In this document: in pieces, positions 1 to 5,139 of the stretch
Position numbering within the stretch: the stretch's first letter is position 1
How the letters are laid out: each line of letters opens with the position of its first letter
DNA from: JAUWOY01 sp034431315
Lineage (GTDB): Bacteria; Chloroflexota; Anaerolineae; VGOG01
Direction: 5' to 3'
Length of the DNA stretch: 7,619 nucleotides
NCBI GenBank assembly: GCA_034431315.1
Contig: DAOUDK010000033.1
Coordinates: forward strand, 1 to 7,619
The notes under the pieces: model-generated
Databases searched by the model: none
What the model was told of the DNA's origin: nothing
Seen by the model: only the letters and a program-made list of their open reading frames with translations
Position numbers and translations under genes: made by a program

Positions 1-483
1 CCGCTGGACATCCGAACCATGTTGATCGTAGAGCTCGACTGGCGACGCTAGCCCCTCGGCTTCCAGCAACTCTCCCTCCTCACGATTCAGCTTGTGAAGG
101 TAGTCGAGCTTCGAGGCGAACTCCCTCGTCTCGTCCTGGCCTTCGAAGCGCACCTGGATGACCTCGAAATCGCCATATTTCGGGTTGTGGCCCGGCCGCA
201 CACCAATGACAGAGGCCAGAGCATAACCGAACGCAGGGAAGACAACCTGCTCTCCCACTTCGTAGCTATCCTTCGGTTGAAAGGGAGTCCCCCTAGCCAA
301 CTCCCCTTTGATGAGAGCTTCCTCCTTTTCACAGCTATTTCTAATTAGGGCCAAAGTAAGATCGGCACCGGTACGAGGCCTGTTGTCGTCCTCCAAGAAC
401 AATTCATACAGGTAATCGAGATCCCGATCATCAACGACGAATTCCTGCCAATACGCCGCCGTCTGGGTCTCTCTTACAATCAT
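1..483 (-). CDS. Hypothetical protein, C-terminus cut by window edge
   Basis: An open reading frame of 161 codons with no stop runs leftward from an ATG at 483-481 and leaves the window at base 1. The start is well supported: an AGGAGGA ribosome site (497-491) lies 7 nt upstream, and a strong promoter lies about 40 bp upstream. The protein begins MIVRETQTAAYWQEF. Residues about 20-65 are acidic and probably helical, with a Glu/Lys-rich stretch (CEKEEALIKGELARG). Residues about 70-120 look like a small beta-rich module (SYEVGEQVVFPAFGYALASV, then a GVRPGHNPKYGDF turn), followed by a charged segment. I recognise no catalytic motif, signal peptide or membrane segment, so it is probably cytoplasmic. 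The style recalls uncharacterised Chloroflexota proteins, but I cannot name a family. It is divergent from the operon to its right and shares a 179 bp intergenic region with it. Confidence 0.85.
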   Translation of the reverse strand, partial: MIVRETQTAAYWQEFVVDDRDLDYLYELFLEDDNRPRTGADLTLALIRNSCEKEEALIKGELARGTPFQPKDSYEVGEQVVFPAFGYALASVIGVRPGHNPKYGDFEVIQVRFEGQDETREFASKLDYLHKLNREEGELLEAEGLASPVELYDQHGSDVQR

Positions 484-519
484 TAAAAGGTCCTCCTGGA
501 TTCTATGATGTCAAGACTA

Positions 520-548
520 ATTATACCAGTTTTTTCCGGCCTTGACAA
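520..548 (-). promoter_or_regulatory. Leftward sigma-70-type promoter with extended -10
   Basis: Read on the minus strand, TTGTCA (548-543, five of six matches to the -35 consensus) is followed after exactly 17 bp by a perfect TATAAT (525-520). A TGG just before the -10 box makes it an extended -10 promoter. Transcription would start near 513, giving a leader of about 30 nt that carries the AGGAGGA ribosome site at 497-491. It drives the leftward hypothetical gene. Confidence 0.8.
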
Positions 549-558
549 ATAGCCTTTT

Positions 559-587
559 GTGAAACGTGAAGACGTGAAACGTGAAAT
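559..587. repeat. Four-copy GTGAAAC direct repeat between divergent promoters
   Basis: Four near-identical units sit head to tail: GTGAAAC (559-565), GTGAAGAC (566-573), GTGAAAC (574-580) and GTGAAAT (581-587). The array lies 10 bp upstream of the leftward -35 box and 18 bp upstream of the rightward -35 box, so it fills the space between the divergent promoters. It could be a binding site for a regulator of both promoters. It could also be a small member of a second heptamer repeat family unrelated in sequence to GGANNTT. The sequence alone does not decide between these. Confidence 0.65.
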
Positions 588-605
588 GTGGCGCGAATCC
601 CCTTG

Positions 606-634
606 TTGACTAATTCGGCAGATTGTGGCATACT
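606..634 (+). promoter_or_regulatory. Rightward promoter for the five-gene cluster
   Basis: TTGACT (606-611, five of six matches) and CATACT (629-634, four of six) are separated by exactly 17 bp, with TGG (626-628) forming an extended -10. The predicted start near 641 leaves a leader of about 22 nt containing AGGAGG at 651-656. No convincing terminator was seen between the following rightward genes, so this promoter may serve all of them. Confidence 0.7.
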
Positions 635-662
635 TCTGGTACAGGTCGAGAGGAGGGACACC

Positions 663-947
663 ATGATAGGTCACAAAAAGGTGAACAGGCCAGGGCTGAC
701 CACGGTCTACACCGCCTCCGGGCAACTGGAAGCTCATGTCATCAAGACCAAGCTGGAAAGCGCGGGCATACCCGCTCTGCTGGACTACGAGAGCGCGGGC
801 GTCGTCCTGGGCCTCACTGTGGATGGCCTGGGCGAGGTGCGGGTGATGGTCCCAGAAGCCCTGGCCCAAGAGGCCGAAGAGCTTCTGAGCCTGCCACCGG
901 ATTGGCCGCTAGAAGAAGAGGCAGACGCGGAAGATCCAAATTCTTAG
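663..947 (+). CDS. DUF2007-type small protein (putative signal-transducing family)
   Basis: This 94-residue protein has the hallmarks of the DUF2007 family: an opening strand (LTTVYTASGQLEAHVIKTKL) leading to a helix, ESAGIPALLDYES, then a second strand pair ending GEVRVMVPEALAQEAEELL. Family members are small ferredoxin-like folds often described as putative signal-transducing proteins; their molecular role is not established. The tail (about residues 75-94) is acidic and probably disordered. The ATG at 663 is chosen because AGGAGG (651-656) sits 6 nt upstream. A longer GTG start at 588 would lie upstream of the promoter and is unlikely. No signal peptide is visible, so it is probably cytoplasmic. 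It is the first gene of the rightward cluster and is followed after 46 nt by the membrane-anchored beta-lactamase-fold gene. Confidence 0.85.
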   Translation: MIGHKKVNRPGLTTVYTASGQLEAHVIKTKLESAGIPALLDYESAGVVLGLTVDGLGEVRVMVPEALAQEAEELLSLPPDWPLEEEADAEDPNS

Positions 948-980
948 CTTTCGTTCGCCGAAGGTCTCCGACCGACGCGA

Positions 981-988
981 AGGGGAGG
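981..988 (+). promoter_or_regulatory. Ribosome binding site defining a TTG start
   Basis: AGGGGAGG lies 5 nt upstream of the TTG at 994-996. No ATG or GTG in the same frame is better placed, and the hydrophobic N-terminal anchor begins immediately afterwards, so the TTG is taken as the start. Confidence 0.7.
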
Positions 989-993
989 ACATT

Positions 994-2406
994 TTGCGAA
1001 CATCGAGATTTGCGATTCTCGTGATCTTGATAGTTGTCATGCTGGTTTTCGTCTACAAACTAAACGACTACCGAGCCTATCGAAATCAGATTCCACAGGA
1101 AGTCTCGCTGGCAGGCATCCCCATGGGGGGCAAATGGGAAGCCGAAGCGATGGAACTTCTGGCAGAAGCTGTCTCACAGCCAGTAAAATTGAACTATCTA
1201 AACCAGAGCCTTCTCCTTCATCCCCAGGATGTTGGCTTTCAATTGAAGGCCGACGAGATGCTGGAGGAAGTGAACAAACTAAAGGCAGAGACCAGCTTTT
1301 GGCCGGGCTTCGCCGATTACCTCCTGAGCGCTGAGCCGCAGCCAGTGGACATCCCCCTCCAGGCCAGCTACGACGAGCAGCAGTTGAAGGACTTCCTGGC
1401 GACTATCGCCGATGAGTATGATCGCCCCCTGCAAGAGCCCAATGCCAACGCCAATACCCTGACCTTCGTACCGGGCCGGCCCGATCAGCGGCTCGACATC
1501 GCGGCCTCGCTGCCGCTGGTCGTCGGCGCGCTGAACTCAGCCGTCGTCCGCGAGGTGGATCTGGTGGTGAACCTGGGCCCGCCCCCGCGCGAGCCTGGCC
1601 TGTGGATGATGAGACAGATGATCGAAGACATCCTGGCGGACTTCCCCGGCTTTTACAGCATCTACATCAAAGACCTGGCCACCGGCGAGGAATTCGCCGA
1701 CGACGCAGACGTGGCCTACGCCGGTATGAGCATCCTCAAAATCGCCATCACAATGGAAGCCTACAAGCACCTGGACGGCCCACCCGACGTGGACACCACC
1801 AAGATCCTCACCGAGACCATGACCCTCAGCGGGAACTTCACCGCCAACCTTCTGCTGCGCTACACCATCGGCGACGGCGACGCCTACGAGGGCGTGCGAC
1901 GGCTCAACCAGACGATGAAGCTCATCGGGCTGGTCAACACTTTCATGGCCACCCCCTACGACGAGGACGTTCTGCCGCAGCACATCAGCACGCCGGCCAA
2001 CCAGCGCACCGACGTGAGCACCAATCCCGATCCCTTCATGCAGACCACGCCGCAGGACATGGGCCGCCTGCTGGAGATGATCTATCAGTGCGCGGACGGC
2101 GGCGGCACGCTCATCGCCGCCTATCCCGACGAGCTGACCCCTGACGAGTGCCAGGCCATGATCGCGATCATGTCCGAGAACCGCATCGGCGAGCTCATCG
2201 AGGCTGGGGTGCCTGAGGGAACACCAGTGGCCCACAAACACGGCTGGGTGGGGGACTCCCACGGCGACGCCGGCATCGTCTTCACGCCGGGCGGCGACTA
2301 CGTGCTGTGCGTCTACCTGTACCACACGGGTTGGCTAGAGTGGGAGGTCAGCTCCCCGCTCATGGCCCGCATCTCCGAGGCCACCTACAAATACTTCAAC
2401 CGTTGA
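994..2406 (+). CDS. Membrane-anchored YoaR-like / class A beta-lactamase-fold serine hydrolase
   Basis: The protein has 470 residues. A membrane anchor (about 6-22) is followed by a YoaR/VanW-associated putative peptidoglycan-binding domain (about 36-110; VSLAGIPMGGKWEAEAMELL), a second alpha/beta unit (about 132-195; one copy of the unit repeated in the paralogue at 5140), and a beta-lactamase-fold domain (about 205-468). The active-site serine motif is S246-I-L-K249. SGN at 279-281, followed by TANLLL, matches the class A SDN element. K415-H-G replaces the usual KTG/KSG. The omega-loop RxExxLN motif with the deacylating glutamate is missing; by eye the position holds Tyr322. The serine to SxN distance is 33 residues, versus about 60 in class A enzymes. 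I infer an extracytoplasmic wall-active acyl-enzyme, or a wall-binding relative, rather than an antibiotic-resistance enzyme. It is a paralogue of the 5140-7392 protein. Confidence 0.85.
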   Translation: MRTSRFAILVILIVVMLVFVYKLNDYRAYRNQIPQEVSLAGIPMGGKWEAEAMELLAEAVSQPVKLNYLNQSLLLHPQDVGFQLKADEMLEEVNKLKAETSFWPGFADYLLSAEPQPVDIPLQASYDEQQLKDFLATIADEYDRPLQEPNANANTLTFVPGRPDQRLDIAASLPLVVGALNSAVVREVDLVVNLGPPPREPGLWMMRQMIEDILADFPGFYSIYIKDLATGEEFADDADVAYAGMSILKIAITMEAYKHLDGPPDVDTTKILTETMTLSGNFTANLLLRYTIGDGDAYEGVRRLNQTMKLIGLVNTFMATPYDEDVLPQHISTPANQRTDVSTNPDPFMQTTPQDMGRLLEMIYQCADGGGTLIAAYPDELTPDECQAMIAIMSENRIGELIEAGVPEGTPVAHKHGWVGDSHGDAGIVFTPGGDYVLCVYLYHTGWLEWEVSSPLMARISEATYKYFNR

Positions 2407-2414
2407 CATTATGC

Positions 2415-5129
2415 ATGGAGATTGGAGATTGGAGATTGGAGATTGGAGATTGGAGATTGGAGATTAGAGATTGGAGATTGGAGATTGGAGATTGGAATCC
2501 AACATCCAGCATCCAACATCCAACGAGAGCGATTTCAAATCCACTGAGTATATTAATCGCCCTGGCCCTGATTGTGGCCCTCATCTCCGGCTGCGCTGTG
2601 GCGACGCCGTCACCAACGCCGACACCTACCCGCGCTGCCACCGCAACACCCACGGTCACGCCCACTCGTACCGCGACGCCAACCCCATGCCCAACGGCGA
2701 CACTCACGCCCACCCGTACCGCGACGCCAACTCCGACCCCAACGGCGACATCCACACCAACCAACACTGCCACCTCGACGGCCACGCCCACCCACACCTC
2801 CACCTCGACAGCAACTCCGACCCCGACTGCCACGCTAACACCCACCCCTACGCCCACTCCCACGCCCCTGACCATCGGCCAATCAGTCGAGGGTCGCCCC
2901 ATTGAGGCTCACCGCTTCGGCCAGGGGCGCTACAAAGTGGCGCTGGTGGGCGACATTCACGGCGGCTGGGAGGCCAATACCCACGAACTGGCGATAGAGC
3001 TGCTGGCCCATTTCAAGGCCAATCCCCAGGACGCGCCCGACGACGTCAGCCTGTGGATCATCCCCACCCTGAACCCCGATGGCCTGGCCGCCGACACGCG
3101 GTTCAACGCCCGTGGGGTGGACCTCAACCGCAACGCCGACACCAACCTGGACGGCTGCGTCGGCAACGATTGGAGTCCCACCAGCTACACCAGCGATGGC
3201 CAGCAGCCCGGCGCAGGCGGCGCGTATCCCTTCTCTGAACCGGAGGTGCAAGCGGCGCGCGATTTCCTGGCCGACGCCCACGTCGTGGTTTTCTATCACA
3301 GCAGCGCGGGCGCGGTGTTCGCCGGCGGCTGCCGGGATAACGCCCCGTCGCTGCGACTGGCGGCGACGCTGGCAATGAGCACGGGCTACGACTTTCCGGA
3401 GGCAGGCTGGACGGGCTATCCCATAACCGGCGGTTTCAACGACTACCTGGCTGACCTGGGCATCACCGTCGCTGAGGTAGAGCTGACCAACCACCAGGAC
3501 ACCGAGTTCGAGCGCAACCTGGAGGGCGTGCGGGCATTGCTGGCGGCGGTGGAGGACATCGTCACCGCCCGCTCCGACGACGCGCCCGGCCAGGCGCACT
3601 GGCTCGACGGGGACAGCGTGACCGCCTACCGCTACCCGGCTGGGACGTTCCCCCACCCCGTGAGCCTGGCTGTGGCTCTCCCCCCAAAGCCTGCCCTGAG
3701 CCCTGCCCTGAGCAAGGTCGAAGGGAAGGTCGAAGGGTTGAGGGGGACCGAGGGGGGGCATGAAAACACGCTGTACATGGTGGACAGCGGCCGGCTGCTG
3801 CGCCTGGCCTTGGGCGAGGCCGAACCGCCGGTGGTGATGGCTGCGCCCGGCGATACGGTGGCCGGGCTGCCGATCCAAGAGCTAGCTGATTTGGCGTTGT
3901 CGCCGGACGGATCTCTGCTGATTGTGGATCGCTCCGGTGAGACGGTCCACTACGATGCGGTGGACGAGACCTGGCATCGTGTGGATTGGGAGACCGTGGC
4001 CGGCACCGGCGGCACTTATGTCACCGCCGTCGCCGCCGACGCAGACGCCACGTACTTCCTCGACACCAACAGCGGGCGAGTGTGGCGCGTGGCCGGCAGT
4101 CAGGCGGCGGTCGTGGCCGAGTTGCCAAGCAGCCTGGGAGTTGACATGGCGGTAGACGGCGAGAACGTGTACGTCCTCCTCCGCGAGTGGCCCGGCCAGC
4201 GGCCCGAGGTGATCAAATATCGTGGCCCAAACTGGACCAAAGCCTGGACTGTGTCGAGCGGTCTGGACTACCCGACGACGCTGTGCGCCGTCGCCGACGG
4301 ACTGCTGTACATCCTGGACAGCAACGATCGCCGCGTGCTGGCTCTGGACACCGAGACGGGCGAGACGCACGCGGTGTACGCCTTCATTGACCGCGACGTA
4401 ACCCTGCGCGGCTGCTGGCCGGTGGACGGCGGTTTACTCCTGATTGGGCCAGACGTTTTGTTCCAACATCCAACTTCCAATTTCCAACCTCCAACTTCCA
4501 ACATCCAACTTCCAACCTCCAACCTCCAACTTCCAACTTCCAATCTCCAATCTCCAATCTCCAATCTCCAAGTGCGCGGGCTGACGATGCCCATTGCTGG
4601 CATGAGTCTGGCACACCGGCTGAACACGCTGCCCGGCGCGCCACGCCACTACCGTTACGGGGTGCATCAGGGAACAGACTTCTACATCTGGCCCAACGGC
4701 ACCACAGTCACCACCAGCACTGAGGTGCTGGCTGCGCGCGACGGCATCGTCATCCGCGCCGACAATGGCTACGCGAACCCCACTCAGGCGCAGATGGACG
4801 AGTGGCTGGCTACTTGTCGCCAGGAGGGCTACACCCCTGAAGACGTGCTGGACGGTCTCCGCGGGCGGCAGGTGTGGCTGGACCACGGCGACGGCCTCAT
4901 CACCCGCTATGCCCACCTGAGCGGCATCGCCGACGGACTGGAGGTCGGCAACGACGTGACCCAGGGCCAGGTCATCGGCACAGTGGGCAACTCTGGCACA
5001 CCCGCGTCGCTGTACGATGCCGCCGCTGAGGTGCACCTGCACTTCGAGATCTGGCTGGATGACCGCTACGTGGGGCAATACCTGTCCACCGTCGAGATAC
5101 GGCGGGTGTTGTCGAAAGTGTTGAGATAG
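2415..5129 (+). CDS. Putative lipoprotein: M14 carboxypeptidase, propeller-like region, M23 endopeptidase
   Basis: The protein has 904 residues. Residues 1-27 are heptamer-encoded EIGDWRL repeats, followed by a hydrophobic stretch ending in lipobox LISG-C60. Residues 64-151 are a Pro/Thr linker. An M14 zinc carboxypeptidase domain (about 152-385) shows H182-GGW-E186 and H295 as likely zinc ligands, NPDG, R239 in GVDLNRN, and E356 in VELTNH as likely catalytic glutamate. H182 to E186 is HxxxE, one residue longer than textbook HxxE. Residues about 450-680 contain repeated strands resembling NHL/YVTN propeller blades (SPDGSLLIVD, DGLLYILDSNDRRVLALD). A repeat-encoded linker (684-719) leads to an M23/LytM domain (about 725-890) with H751xxxD755, YAHL and H874-L-H876. 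All core zinc residues are present, so both peptidases are probably active. The likely role is cleavage of peptidoglycan stem or cross-link peptides at the cell surface. The ATG at 2415 lies 8 nt after the upstream stop and lacks a clear ribosome site; coupling, or starts inside the repeat, are possible. Confidence 0.85.
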   Translation: MEIGDWRLEIGDWRLEIRDWRLEIGDWNPTSSIQHPTRAISNPLSILIALALIVALISGCAVATPSPTPTPTRAATATPTVTPTRTATPTPCPTATLTPTRTATPTPTPTATSTPTNTATSTATPTHTSTSTATPTPTATLTPTPTPTPTPLTIGQSVEGRPIEAHRFGQGRYKVALVGDIHGGWEANTHELAIELLAHFKANPQDAPDDVSLWIIPTLNPDGLAADTRFNARGVDLNRNADTNLDGCVGNDWSPTSYTSDGQQPGAGGAYPFSEPEVQAARDFLADAHVVVFYHSSAGAVFAGGCRDNAPSLRLAATLAMSTGYDFPEAGWTGYPITGGFNDYLADLGITVAEVELTNHQDTEFERNLEGVRALLAAVEDIVTARSDDAPGQAHWLDGDSVTAYRYPAGTFPHPVSLAVALPPKPALSPALSKVEGKVEGLRGTEGGHENTLYMVDSGRLLRLALGEAEPPVVMAAPGDTVAGLPIQELADLALSPDGSLLIVDRSGETVHYDAVDETWHRVDWETVAGTGGTYVTAVAADADATYFLDTNSGRVWRVAGSQAAVVAELPSSLGVDMAVDGENVYVLLREWPGQRPEVIKYRGPNWTKAWTVSSGLDYPTTLCAVADGLLYILDSNDRRVLALDTETGETHAVYAFIDRDVTLRGCWPVDGGLLLIGPDVLFQHPTSNFQPPTSNIQLPTSNLQLPTSNLQSPISNLQVRGLTMPIAGMSLAHRLNTLPGAPRHYRYGVHQGTDFYIWPNGTTVTTSTEVLAARDGIVIRADNGYANPTQAQMDEWLATCRQEGYTPEDVLDGLRGRQVWLDHGDGLITRYAHLSGIADGLEVGNDVTQGQVIGTVGNSGTPASLYDAAAEVHLHFEIWLDDRYVGQYLSTVEIRRVLSKVLR
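2417..2521 (+). repeat. Heptamer array 1 (GGAGATT), switching orientation
   Basis: Eleven head-to-tail heptamers run from 2417 to 2493. All are GGAGATT except the eighth (AGAGATT, 2466-2472). A junction unit GGAATCC (2494-2500) and three units in the opposite orientation (AACATCC, AGCATCC, AACATCC; 2501-2521) follow, making 15 units and 105 bp. The array starts inside the ATG of the lipoprotein gene and reads EIGDWRL. The orientation flip is centred on TTGGA-A-TCCAA and could form a small imperfect hairpin. The variant eighth unit makes a TAG at 2465-2467, but only in a non-coding frame. Confidence 0.95.
2604..2867 (+). repeat. Pro/Thr-rich linker DNA with a 48 bp internal repeat
   Basis: This part of the lipoprotein gene encodes an 88-residue Pro/Thr/Ala/Ser linker (TPTPTRTATPTP style) just after the lipobox cysteine. 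Two 48 bp copies, starting at 2657 and 2705, encode TPTRTATPTPCPTATL-like 16-residue units. Such linkers usually hold a surface protein's globular domains away from the membrane and can be glycosylated. A single cysteine (residue 92) in the first copy is unusual for such a linker. Confidence 0.8.
3691..3737. repeat. Interspersed CCTGAGC/GTCGAAGGG repeat inside the coding region
   Basis: Two 12 bp copies of CTGCCCTGAGC plus one base (3691-3702, 3703-3714) are followed by two exact 12 bp copies of AAGGTCGAAGGG (3714-3725, 3726-3737; base 3714 is shared between the two descriptions). The core CCCTGAGC-N-GTCGAAGGG resembles a short element that I recall as widespread in many environmental bacterial genomes. 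Here it lies in frame in the linker between the M14 domain and the propeller-like region, encoding PALSPALSKVEGKVEG. Each duplication is 12 bp, so the frame is kept. Confidence 0.7.
4465..4569 (-). repeat. Heptamer array 2, inverted, in frame between propeller region and M23 domain
   Basis: Fifteen head-to-tail units of AANNTCC (the reverse complement of GGANNTT) fill exactly 105 bp. In plus-strand order the variable bases are CA, CT, TT, CC, CT, CA, CT, CC, CC, CT, CT, TC, TC, TC, TC. The coding strand therefore carries the repeat in the opposite orientation to array 3 and to most of array 1. The translation is a 35-residue linker of the form N-[FIL]-Q-[PLS]-P-[TI]-S. Removing the 105 bp would join VLFQ directly to VRGL without changing frame. 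Confidence 0.95.
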
Positions 5130-5139
5130 AGGTAAAAAT

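Noticed and set aside
588..662. Upstream GTG start extending the DUF2007-type gene
   Set aside because: The extension would begin upstream of the predicted promoter and has no ribosome site, whereas the ATG at 663 has AGGAGG at ideal spacing and starts at the family's usual position.
2307..2414. Lipoprotein reading frame extending upstream into the previous gene
   Set aside because: The extension overlaps the conserved end of the beta-lactamase-fold gene in another frame and has no signal or domain character, so it is chance openness.
2487..2521. Transcription terminator at the orientation switch of array 1
   Set aside because: The stem is short and imperfect (5 bp plus mismatched units), there is no T-run, and it lies inside an open reading frame.
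2396..2902. Minus-strand reading frame rich in Val-Gly repeats
   Set aside because: It is the mirror of the Pro/Thr linker plus heptamer array 1; low-complexity GC-rich DNA and a stop-free repeat explain its length.
3723..3758. G-quadruplex candidate
   Set aside because: Four G runs are present (3723-3725, 3735-3737, 3742-3746, 3752-3758), but the first loop is 9 nt and the context is coding; too weak to claim.
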